Shown here: positions 8,559 to 16,375 of the stretch, one piece after another
Layout: each line of letters starts with the position of its first letter
Position numbering within the stretch: the first letter of the stretch is position 1
From: DASRHY01 sp035650275
GTDB lineage: Bacteria; Actinomycetota; Actinomycetes; Propionibacteriales; Kribbellaceae
Assembly: GCA_035650275.1 (NCBI GenBank)
Contig: DASRHY010000004.1
Location: 11,601-75,600 of the forward strand
Reading direction: 5' to 3'
DNA: 64,000 bases
The notes under the pieces: model-generated
What the model saw: the letters and a program-made list of their open reading frames with translations, nothing else
Database searches by the model: none
Told to the model about the DNA's origin: nothing
Translations under genes and position numbers: made by a program

Positions 8559-9404
8559 TCAGGGCGTCGGGCCAGTGGCGACCGGACGGGCCGGGTCGGT
8601 GATCCAGTCGGACCACGAGCCGACGTACACGGCGGCGTCCACGCCGGCCTCGGCCAGCGCCAGCGCGGCCTGGGCGGCGGTCACGCCGGAACCGCAGTAG
8701 GCACCGGTCTCGCTCCCGGGCGTGACACCCAGGGCGGCGAAGTGCTCGCGCAGCTCGGCGGCCGGCCGGTACCGCCCATCGGGCTCGAAGAGCGCGGTCG
8801 CCGGGGCGCTGACGGCGCCCGGGATGTGGCCCGCCACAGGGTCGATCGGCTCGGTCTCGCCGGCGTACCGCTCGGGCGCGCGGACGTCGAGCAGCACCCC
8901 GCGGCGCGCCAGTGCCGCGGCGTCGTCCGCGGTCAGCATCGGCATCCCGCCGGGCGTCGCCGAGAAGTCGTCAGGGAAGTCCCCCGCGCCGTCCGCGGGC
9001 TCGTCGACGCTGACCTCTCCCCCGGCGGCCGTCCAGGCAGCGAACCCGCCGTCGAGGACCCGCACGTCGGCCAGGCCGAAGTACCGGAAGGTCCACCAGG
9101 CCCGGGCGGCGGACAGCGAGGTCGCCTGGTCGTAGACCACCACCGCGGTGTCCACGGACACGCCGCAGCGGCGCAGCGCAGTCTCAACTACGGTTGCCGA
9201 CGGCAACGGGTGCCGGCCACCGGCGCCGGGCGGCCCGGCCAGCTCGGTGTCCAGGTCGACGAAATGCGCACCCGGCACGTGCCCGGCGTCGTACGCCTCC
9301 CGTCCGGGTGGCCCGCCGAGGTTGTAGCTGACGTCGACGACGACCGGCGGCCGGTCGCCCGCCAGCCTCGAGGCGAGCTCAGACGCGGACAGCAGCACAC
9401 TCAC
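8559..9404 (-). CDS. Sulfurtransferase, tandem rhodanese domains
   Basis: A 281-aa cytosolic protein with two rhodanese folds (about residues 5-120 and 150-275). It belongs to the thiosulfate/3-mercaptopyruvate sulfurtransferase family (SseA/CysA-like). The active-site cysteine is in YCGSGVTA; a CGSGVT-type loop favours 3-mercaptopyruvate as donor, whereas thiosulfate enzymes typically have CRKGVT-like loops. The first domain has no catalytic Cys, as usual. Start GTG 9404-9402 overlaps the thymidine kinase stop (GTGA), so it is coupled to tdk in a leftward operon. Confidence 0.9.
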   Translation of the reverse strand: MSVLLSASELASRLAGDRPPVVVDVSYNLGGPPGREAYDAGHVPGAHFVDLDTELAGPPGAGGRHPLPSATVVETALRRCGVSVDTAVVVYDQATSLSAARAWWTFRYFGLADVRVLDGGFAAWTAAGGEVSVDEPADGAGDFPDDFSATPGGMPMLTADDAAALARRGVLLDVRAPERYAGETEPIDPVAGHIPGAVSAPATALFEPDGRYRPAAELREHFAALGVTPGSETGAYCGSGVTAAQAALALAEAGVDAAVYVGSWSDWITDPARPVATGPTP

Positions 9405-10051
9405 GACATGCCTCCGAACGGGAGCACTTCCGGCGACAGCGTGGCCCGGGCCCTGGCGGCGGTCAACCGGCGACGGTGGTGCCTGCGGCATAGCACCTCG
9501 TAGGCGGTCTCGGCTTCCGCGCCGTTCATGTCGCCGACGACCAGCTGCTCGCCCTCGGTGACCATCACGCCGCGGACGGTCCGGGCGTTGTGGGTGGCGC
9601 GTTCGCCACACCAGCACAGCGCCTCCACCTGGAGCAGTTCCATCCGGTCCGCGAGCTCGACCAGCCGCGCCGAGCCTGGGAACATCCGGGCCCGGAAGTC
9701 GGTCAGGATGCCGAAGCAGAACACGTCGATCTGCAGCTCGTCCGCCAGCCGGGCCAGCTGCTCGACCTGCTCGGGGGTGTAGAACTGCGCCTCGTCGCAG
9801 ACTGCGTAGTCGATTCGGGCGCCGTGCGTCAGCTCCTCGACCACGTAGTGCCAGAAGTCGAAGTCCGGGTGCACCTCGATCGCCGTCGCCTGCAGCCCGA
9901 GCCGGGACGACAAGGTGGCCTCACCGGCGCGGTCGTGGCTGGTGAACATCCGGCCAATCCTGCCTCGCGCGGCGTGGTTGTGGTCCATCTGTAACGCGAG
10001 GGTGGACTTTCCGCAGTCCATCGTTCCGGTGAAGTAGAGGAGGTCAGCCAC
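9401..10051 (-). CDS. tdk: Thymidine kinase (type II)
   Basis: A 216-aa enzyme that phosphorylates thymidine to dTMP with ATP in the salvage pathway. The P-loop is FTGTMDCGKST (residues 7-17) and the Walker-B/lasso region contains CDEAQFYTPEQV. Zinc-ribbon cysteines are CWCGERATHNAR and the CRRHH segment near residue 190. The C-terminus is longer and more basic than in E. coli Tdk. It sits between the phosphatase-like gene (19 bp upstream) and the sulfurtransferase (4-bp overlap). Confidence 0.94.
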   Translation of the reverse strand: MADLLYFTGTMDCGKSTLALQMDHNHAARGRIGRMFTSHDRAGEATLSSRLGLQATAIEVHPDFDFWHYVVEELTHGARIDYAVCDEAQFYTPEQVEQLARLADELQIDVFCFGILTDFRARMFPGSARLVELADRMELLQVEALCWCGERATHNARTVRGVMVTEGEQLVVGDMNGAEAETAYEVLCRRHHRRRLTAARARATLSPEVLPFGGMS

Positions 10052-10070
10052 GGGCGACCATCCTGCCCGA

Positions 10071-11204
10071 TCAGGCCGGGTCCACCAGCAGCGGGATGGC
10101 CATCTCGTCGGCCGACAGCGAGCCGTGCACCCCGATCAGCCCAGCCTCGGTCGGGAAGCGCCTGCTCGCGACCAGCCCGACCGGCCCGACAGTCGCCACC
10201 ACGACGTCGCCGATCCGCGGCGCGACGCGTTCCTCGACCGGGCCGAACCACCCGCGCGCGACCGCCTCGTCCCGGGTCAGCACCAGCGCCGAGGCACCGA
10301 GCCGGGCCTGGTACGCCGCAAGTACGTCCGCCTCGGCGCCGGGCACACAGTACAGATGGCGGAACCGGGACTCGCCCGCCACGAGGGTCAGTCCGGCACT
10401 CAGGGCGGGCTCCGCGTCGATGTCGACCCGCTGCTCCGGCGCGACGTCGAGCATCCCGTGGTCGGCGGTCACCAGCAGTACCGCGTCCCGCGGCATCGCG
10501 GCCCGGACCTGCTCGGTGAACCGGTCGGCGGCCCGCAGCTCGTCCCGCCACTGCGGCGACTCGCAGCCGTACCCGTGGCCGGTGAAGTCGATCTGGGAGT
10601 CGTACACATAGACCAGCGCCGAGTCACCCTCCCGGATCGCGAACCGGGTCGCGTCCAGCCGCTCCTGCACCGTGTCGGCACCGCGGTGGGCGCTGCCACG
10701 GAACGCCGCGGCGGTCAGTCCGGAGTTGTCGAACCGGGCCTTGCTCACGTTGCGGACCGCGACCCCGGCCGCGACCGCGCGGTCGAACACAGTGGGGTAC
10801 GGCTGCCAGCGGCGCGGGTCGACGGCGGGGTCCCAGGACAGGGCGTTCAGCAGCCGCCCGGTCTCCGGTACGACGCTGCTGTAGCCGACCACACCGTGCG
10901 CGCCCGGCGGCAAGCCGGTACCGAGACTGGTCAGGCTGACCGCGGTGGTCGACGGCACGCCCGCGGTGATGGTCCGGGCGGCCGGCAGCAGCGAGGCCAG
11001 GTACGGCGCGTCGGCGGCGTTGCGCTGCAGCAGCCGGGCACCGAGGCCGTCGAGCATCAGCACGGCGTATCGCTTCGCCGCCGGCAGGCCGAGCGCGTTC
11101 AGCTCGCCGGGCACGCCGAGGGCACCGAGCACGGACGGCATCACGTCGGCGAGCGACCCCGCGCCGTACGCCGGCTCCATGAGCCCGAGGAGCTGCTCGC
11201 TCAC
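10071..11204 (-). CDS. Alkaline phosphatase superfamily hydrolase (nucleotide pyrophosphatase/phosphodiesterase-like)
   Basis: A 377-aa protein of the type I phosphodiesterase/nucleotide pyrophosphatase family. The first metal-site motif is VLMLDGLGARLLQ (about residue 48), the nucleophile region is GVPSTTAVSLTSLGTG, and later metal ligands are in YDSQIDFTGHGYG and TADHGMLD. The second Thr of STTA is the expected nucleophile. No signal peptide is visible, so it is probably cytoplasmic. It lies 10 bp downstream of the DUF5998 gene in the same operon. The physiological substrate is not evident. Confidence 0.87.
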   Translation of the reverse strand: MSEQLLGLMEPAYGAGSLADVMPSVLGALGVPGELNALGLPAAKRYAVLMLDGLGARLLQRNAADAPYLASLLPAARTITAGVPSTTAVSLTSLGTGLPPGAHGVVGYSSVVPETGRLLNALSWDPAVDPRRWQPYPTVFDRAVAAGVAVRNVSKARFDNSGLTAAAFRGSAHRGADTVQERLDATRFAIREGDSALVYVYDSQIDFTGHGYGCESPQWRDELRAADRFTEQVRAAMPRDAVLLVTADHGMLDVAPEQRVDIDAEPALSAGLTLVAGESRFRHLYCVPGAEADVLAAYQARLGASALVLTRDEAVARGWFGPVEERVAPRIGDVVVATVGPVGLVASRRFPTEAGLIGVHGSLSADEMAIPLLVDPA

Positions 11205-11214
11205 CGCGAGAGGC

Positions 11215-11826
11215 TCATGGCCGGGCCGTGGCCGCGGACAGCTGGGTGGCGAAGTCCAGCACCTGCTGGATGCCGGCCGGGCCGTCCGCGGCGGCGCTGA
11301 TCCGCAGCGCGATGTCGTCAGCGGCGACCGAGCCGGTGTAACCGTGGTCGGCGTCGCAGTTCGGGTCCGAGCACACGGCAGGCTCGAGGTCGATCCGGTT
11401 CACCATCCCCCAGCCGATGGTGAGCACGACCTCGCCACCGGAGTCCGCCGCCCCGCTCGCGGCCGGGGAGTATCCGGCCGGGTTCGGGACCACCCGGTTG
11501 ATCACCACGGCGTTCACCCGGGTCAGCGGGATCGCCTCGGTGGAGGTGGACGCGAACGGCTCGCTGATCACCTCGTCGGCGGCGTGCTCATCGGTGTGGC
11601 CGACGACCAGCCGGCTCGGGGTGAGCGCCAGGATCGTGATGTGCCGGCGCACCTCGTCACGGTCGAAGGTGGGCTCGTGCTGCAGCACGAACGCCTTAAC
11701 CGGTTCGCCGGCAAGGGCGACCGCGAGGGAGTCGGACACGACATCGGGGTAGTAGCCGCACCGGTCGATGGCGTCCCGCAGGTCCGCGGAGACGTCCAGC
11801 ACGTCCGATGCGTTCACGTCACGCAT
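11215..11826 (-). CDS. DUF5998 family protein
   Basis: A 203-aa conserved actinobacterial protein of unknown function, starting MRDVNASDVLDVSADLR. It is soluble, without signal peptide. A pair of cysteines in CSDPNCDADHGYTG may bind metal. The start is the ATG at 11826 with AAGGA about 8 nt upstream; the frame stays open further but has no RBS there. It is the first gene of the leftward DUF5998-phosphodiesterase-tdk-sulfurtransferase operon, an order I associate with streptomycetes as well. Confidence 0.78.
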   Translation of the reverse strand: MRDVNASDVLDVSADLRDAIDRCGYYPDVVSDSLAVALAGEPVKAFVLQHEPTFDRDEVRRHITILALTPSRLVVGHTDEHAADEVISEPFASTSTEAIPLTRVNAVVINRVVPNPAGYSPAASGAADSGGEVVLTIGWGMVNRIDLEPAVCSDPNCDADHGYTGSVAADDIALRISAAADGPAGIQQVLDFATQLSAATARP

Positions 11827-11857
11827 ACGGCCATCCTTGCATGTCCGGCTGACACTG

Positions 11858-12910
11858 CTACCCGCCGAACGCGGACGGGAATGCCTCGCGATAGGCCAGC
11901 AGCGGACCGTCGGGCGTCTCCACGGTCCCGGCGGCGAGCATCGCGTGTGCCACCGCGCGCGCCAGGGTCCGGGCCCCGGCGATGTAGGCGGTCTCCAGCC
12001 GCCGCAGCGCCTCCGGGTCGGTGACCGACAGCCGGGCGGAGTCTGCGGCCGCGGTCGACAGGCCGAACAATGTGTCGCCGTCGACGAGCGTGTGTGCCGG
12101 GTCCAGTGCACGGGCCAGACCGTCGTGCGCGACCAGCGCCAACCGCCCGGCCGCGGCCTTGTCCAGCGGCAGGTCGGTGGCGACCACGGCGATCGCCGTG
12201 TTAGTCCCCGGTACGGCGGGCGCCGGTGCCGGCGGCAGCGGTTCCGACGGCGCGCGGAGCTGTGCGAACTCGTCACCGAGTCCGTACCGCGCGCCGTACA
12301 GCGTCCCGTCCGGCGCCACCGCGGAGCCGGCCGCGTTGACGACCACCAGCGCGCCCACCGTCGTACCGTCGTCGAGCACGGTGCTGGCGGTGCCGACGCC
12401 GCCCTTGAGCCCGCCGGCCCGGGCACCCGTCCCCGCACCGACGTTGCCCTCGGCAACCGGTCCGCCGGCCGCCGACTCTATCGCCCGGCGGCCGAACTCC
12501 GCGTCCGGGCGGGCGGCGAAGTCGCCACCGCGGCCGAGATCGAAGATCACCGCCGCCGGCACGATCGGCACCACCTCGTGCGGCTGCGTGCCGACCCGGA
12601 CGCCCTCACGATGCTCGGCCAGCCAGGCCATCACGCCGCCGGCGGTGTCCAGCCCGTACGCGCTGCCGCCGGTGAGCACGACCGCATTCACGCCCGGGTT
12701 GGAGTTCAGCGGACTGAGCAGGTCGGTCTCCCGGGTGCCCGGCGCGCCGCCACGGACGTCGACGCCCGCGACCGCCGTACCGGGCAGGTACAAGACCGTC
12801 GTCCCGGTCAGGTACGGCGGGTCGTCCGCGCCGGCGTGGCCGACGCGCACGCCGGGCACGTCGGTGATCGCGTTGTGCCGGCCAGGCTCTCCTGCTCCGA
12901 GAGGCTCCAC
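11858..12910 (-). CDS. P1 family peptidase (DmpA/NylC-type N-terminal nucleophile hydrolase)
   Basis: A 350-aa autoproteolytic Ntn hydrolase. The conserved N-terminus is NAITDVPGVRVGH, followed by GGSAYGLDTAGGVM and the cleavage site GTNTAIAVVATD, where Asn237-Thr238 should be split so that Thr becomes the nucleophile. Family members act as beta-aminopeptidases or amide/nylon-oligomer hydrolases; the substrate here is unknown. The GTG start at 12910 is preceded by TAGCCT (12923-12918) with a 7-nt gap, a pattern typical of leaderless transcription. It follows the DUF1761 gene by 10 bp. Confidence 0.9.
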   Translation of the reverse strand: MEPLGAGEPGRHNAITDVPGVRVGHAGADDPPYLTGTTVLYLPGTAVAGVDVRGGAPGTRETDLLSPLNSNPGVNAVVLTGGSAYGLDTAGGVMAWLAEHREGVRVGTQPHEVVPIVPAAVIFDLGRGGDFAARPDAEFGRRAIESAAGGPVAEGNVGAGTGARAGGLKGGVGTASTVLDDGTTVGALVVVNAAGSAVAPDGTLYGARYGLGDEFAQLRAPSEPLPPAPAPAVPGTNTAIAVVATDLPLDKAAAGRLALVAHDGLARALDPAHTLVDGDTLFGLSTAAADSARLSVTDPEALRRLETAYIAGARTLARAVAHAMLAAGTVETPDGPLLAYREAFPSAFGG

Positions 12911-12920
12911 GCCAGACAGG

Positions 12921-13349
12921 CTAGGTCCACACTGCGAGAATGATCGCGCCGACGAGCAGGCCGACGACGTGGTAGCCGGCGGTGATGGCGATCCACTGGC
13001 CCGGCTTCGGCTTGCGCGGGTCGAAGAACCCGGTGACGTACAGCGCCGCGGCGGTCAGGCCGACGCCCGCGACGATACCGAGCACGATGCCCTCGCCGAA
13101 GGTGTCGGTACCGGTCGCCTCGGCCAGCATCGCCAGCGCGATCGTCTCGACCAGGCAGGTGACCGCCGGGATCACGTACATCGAGGCCGGGGTGGCCTTG
13201 GCTGCGTCGGCCTCGGTCCAGCCGATCGCCTCCTGCCAGATCTTGCCGAACGCGAACGGCGCGAACCAGGCGCCACCGATCGCGAAGTACACGATCGCGG
13301 CGACGATCACGGCGAGCCAGTTGAGATCGCCGAGCACGCTGAAACTCAT
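12921..13349 (-). CDS. DUF1761 family membrane protein
   Basis: A 142-aa protein with four predicted membrane helices. Family signatures are LNWLAVIVAAIVYFAIGGAW at the N-terminus and QWIAITAGYHVVGLLVGAI at the C-terminus. Function of the family is unknown. The ATG at 13349 has a GAGGGAAG ribosome-binding site. It is followed closely by the P1 peptidase gene in the same direction. Confidence 0.82.
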   Translation of the reverse strand: MSFSVLGDLNWLAVIVAAIVYFAIGGAWFAPFAFGKIWQEAIGWTEADAAKATPASMYVIPAVTCLVETIALAMLAEATGTDTFGEGIVLGIVAGVGLTAAALYVTGFFDPRKPKPGQWIAITAGYHVVGLLVGAIILAVWT

Positions 13350-13457
13350 GACTCTTCCCTCGGGTTGTTGCCTTGAGCGTCATTCGTTGACTCCAGCGCA
13401 GAATGGCGCGCTGTCAAGCGGCTGTCCACAGACGCGCCGCAAACGACCGACGATCGT

Positions 13458-13513
13458 GATGGAGGGGGGACGGAGGGAGAGGGAGGGAGGGAAAGCGAGG
13501 GAGGGAGAGGGGG
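13458..13513. repeat. 56-bp polypurine/polypyrimidine tract
   Basis: The plus strand is almost purely G and A (runs such as GGAGGGGGGACGGAGGGAGAG and GGGAGGGAGGG). It contains several closely spaced GGG runs, so it fits the pattern of a G-quadruplex or triplex-forming element. It begins right after the stop of the leftward Pat gene, between Pat and the DUF1761 gene. The Pat mRNA would carry the C/U-rich complement. It may act in termination or be a simple repeat expansion. Confidence 0.7.
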
Positions 13514-16228
13514 TCAGGTGTCGGTGGTGTCCAGGAGGCGGCGGACGGCGATGTCCTGGCGGGGTTTCTCGACCGGGGCGATGCGGATGGACGTGTCGAG
13601 GACAGTGGCACCGTCGGCGCCGGCCATCACCGAGCGCAGGTCGATCCGGACAACCTCCTCCAGGTCGACGGCGAGCCGGCCGACCCGGTGCAGCAGGTTC
13701 TCGATCGCGGCGATGTCCACAGGCTCCGAGCCGCGGTAGCCGAACAGCAGCGGGGCGGCGCGCACCTCGCGGACCATCTCGGCCGCGTCCGCGGTGGTCA
13801 GCGGCGGCATCCGGTACGACCGGTCGCCGAGCAGGTCGGTCGCCACCCCGGACAGGCCGAACAGCACCACCGGGCCGAACGACACGTCCTCCACCGCGCT
13901 GATCACGACCGGGACGCCCGGTGGCGCCATCTTCTGCACGACGAAGTGCGCCCGCGCCGGATCCTCGGCCACCCCGAACGTCGAGGTCATCACCTCCCAG
14001 GCGTCCCGGATGTCGTGCTCGTCCAGGATGTGCCGCCAGATGTCGGCCAGGTCCGGTCGCGCCCGCCACTGCTCCGCGGTCGCCTTCAGGATCACGTCCC
14101 AGCCCAGCTCCTTGCCGCGGGCAACGGCCTCGTCGGCGGACAGCACCGGATACGACGGCAGCACGCCGATGTCGTAGAAGCTGAGCAGGTGCTGGCGTTC
14201 GTCCGCGCTCAGGTCGGCGCCCTCGGGATGGCGGCGCAGGAAGTCCTCGACGAACGCCTTCGCGCCATGCGAGTCGACGCCTTCCAGCTCCGGCACCTCG
14301 CTGTCCGCGCGGCGCCGCCACTGCGCGTACGCGGTCACCTTGGCCAGCGCACCGACCGCGTACTGCGGCGAGGAGTACGACGGGATCGAGCCGCGGGCAG
14401 CACCGCCGTACTCGTCGGTGACCCGCAGGTCCGCCGGTACGCTGCGCGAGGCCAGGAATGTGGACACCACCGGCTTGCCCGAGTCCGCGGCCGCCGCGGC
14501 CAGCACCCGGCCGACGTCCTCCCCGGTGGTGCGCAGCGGCGGCGTGAAGATCACCACGACCGAGTCCACCTGCGGGTCGGTGAAGGCCCGGTCCAGCGCA
14601 CCGGCGAACTCGTCCGCGGTCGCCTCGGCGGTCAGCGTCGTACAGTCGCCGGTCACCACCTGCAGCCCGTGCGACGCGGCCGCGTCCATCGCCAGCAGGG
14701 TGAGCGCGTCGGAGTTGCTGACGATCGCCACGTTCCGGCCGCGCGGCAGCGGCTGGTGCGCGAGCAGCTGAGCCACGTCCAGCATCTCGCCGATGGTGTC
14801 GACGCCGATCAGCCCGCTCTGCCGGAACAGCGACTCCACCGTTTCCGCCGGCAGCTGGCTGCGGCGGACGGTGTGGCCGAGCGGGACGCCCTGGGTGGCG
14901 CGGCCGGACTTCAGTGCGATCACCGGTTTCCGCCCGGCCAGCCGGCGCGCGACCCGGCTGAACTTGCGCGGGTTGCCGAGCGACTCCAAGTACAGCAGCA
15001 CTACCTCGGTCGCCTCGTCGGAGTACCAGTACTGCATCAGGTCGTTGCCGGAGACGTCCGCGCGGTTCCCGGCGGACACGAAGGTGGACAACCCGAGCCC
15101 GCGGGCGATCACGTCGGCCAGGATCGTCACGCCGAGCGCGCCGGACTGGCAGAAGAACGCCACCCGGCCCGGACTCGGCGTCAGCGGCGACAGGCTCGCG
15201 TTCAGCGACACCCGCGGGTCGGTGTTGATCACGCCGAGCGCGTTCGGCCCGATCACCCGCAGCCCGTACGAACGGGCAAGCCCGACCAGCCGGCGCTGCC
15301 GCTGCCGCCCTTCCGGCCCGAGCTCGGCGAAACCGCTGGAGACCACCACCAACCCGCGGGCGCCCTTCGCGGCGCAGTCCAGCACCACGTCCTGCACGGT
15401 GTCGGCCGGCACCGCCACCACGGCCAGGTCGATGGTGCCGGAGATGTCGGTGACCGACCGGTACGTCGGCACGCCGTCGATCTCGTCCTCATCGGCCTCG
15501 GTGTTGACCGCGTACAGCTTGCCGGTGAACCCACCGTCACGCAGGTTGTGCAGCAGCGCGTTGCCGATGGTGCCGTCCCGGCGGCTGGCACCGATCACCG
15601 CGATGCTGGACGGGGTCAGCAGCCGCTCGATCGACAGCGCCTCCGAGCGTTGCTCCCGGGCCTGCATCACGCCGTACGACGTGTCGGTCGGCTCGATCTC
15701 GAACGCCACCACGATCACGCCGTCCTCGAACTCGCGCGCGACGTGGTAGCCGGCCTCGGTGAAGACGGCGATCATCTTGCGGTTGTCCGGCAGCACCTCG
15801 GCGGTGAACCGGGTGATGCCGTGCTCGCGGGCGGTCTGCGCGAGGTGCTCGAGCAGCAGCTGGCCGAGCCCGCGGCCCTGGTGAGCGTCTTCGACCAGGA
15901 ACGCCACCTCGGCGTCGCTGTGCGAGGTCCGCTCGTACCGCCCGACGGCGATCATGTCGCCGCCGACCAGCACGATCAACGCCAGCCGGTCCCGGTAGTC
16001 GACCTGCGTGAACCGGGCCACGTCCCGGTCCGACAGCCGCGGGTACGGCGCGAAGAACCGGTAGTACTTCGACTCGTCCGACACCCGGTCGTAGAACGCC
16101 CTCAGCAGATCCGCGTCGGCCGGCACGATCGGCCGGATGTGAGCGGTCGCGCCGTCGCGCAGCACCACGTCGGCCTCGTACTCCCGCGGGTAGTCCGCGG
16201 GGTACTCGACGTGCTCCGGCAGGGCCAC
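13514..16228 (-). CDS. Bifunctional GNAT acetyltransferase / ADP-forming acyl-CoA ligase-like protein (Pat type)
   Basis: A 904-aa protein-lysine acetyltransferase candidate. An N-terminal GNAT domain (about residues 20-180) has the acetyl-CoA loop DAHQGRGLGQLLLEHLA. It is followed by a CoA-binding Rossmann domain (SSIAVIGASRRDGTIGNALL, about 207), succinyl-CoA-ligase-like domains, and a C-terminal ATP-grasp region. GNAT at the N-terminus is the actinobacterial arrangement; E. coli PatZ has it at the C-terminus. Such proteins acetylate and switch off AMP-forming acyl-CoA synthetases. The ligase part is often catalytically dead and used for sensing. The divergent neighbour (16376) is exactly such a synthetase. 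Confidence 0.9.
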   Translation of the reverse strand: MALPEHVEYPADYPREYEADVVLRDGATAHIRPIVPADADLLRAFYDRVSDESKYYRFFAPYPRLSDRDVARFTQVDYRDRLALIVLVGGDMIAVGRYERTSHSDAEVAFLVEDAHQGRGLGQLLLEHLAQTAREHGITRFTAEVLPDNRKMIAVFTEAGYHVAREFEDGVIVVAFEIEPTDTSYGVMQAREQRSEALSIERLLTPSSIAVIGASRRDGTIGNALLHNLRDGGFTGKLYAVNTEADEDEIDGVPTYRSVTDISGTIDLAVVAVPADTVQDVVLDCAAKGARGLVVVSSGFAELGPEGRQRQRRLVGLARSYGLRVIGPNALGVINTDPRVSLNASLSPLTPSPGRVAFFCQSGALGVTILADVIARGLGLSTFVSAGNRADVSGNDLMQYWYSDEATEVVLLYLESLGNPRKFSRVARRLAGRKPVIALKSGRATQGVPLGHTVRRSQLPAETVESLFRQSGLIGVDTIGEMLDVAQLLAHQPLPRGRNVAIVSNSDALTLLAMDAAASHGLQVVTGDCTTLTAEATADEFAGALDRAFTDPQVDSVVVIFTPPLRTTGEDVGRVLAAAAADSGKPVVSTFLASRSVPADLRVTDEYGGAARGSIPSYSSPQYAVGALAKVTAYAQWRRRADSEVPELEGVDSHGAKAFVEDFLRRHPEGADLSADERQHLLSFYDIGVLPSYPVLSADEAVARGKELGWDVILKATAEQWRARPDLADIWRHILDEHDIRDAWEVMTSTFGVAEDPARAHFVVQKMAPPGVPVVISAVEDVSFGPVVLFGLSGVATDLLGDRSYRMPPLTTADAAEMVREVRAAPLLFGYRGSEPVDIAAIENLLHRVGRLAVDLEEVVRIDLRSVMAGADGATVLDTSIRIAPVEKPRQDIAVRRLLDTTDT

Positions 16229-16375
16229 GCGGAAAGCCTACTCAGCGGCGCGCCGGCTGCGGCCGCCGCAGATCATCCGGCAGGGTGATCCGCGTCCCAC
16301 GGGTCGGGGCCCATACGGGCGCGGATGGGGCGCGGACGGTTTCGTGTGCGCACCGGTGTGGGCAATAGTGCAGGC

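Noticed and set aside
13432..13440. CTGTCCACA, close to a DnaA box
   Set aside because: A single 8/9 match without a cluster or A/T-rich unwinding element; not an origin.
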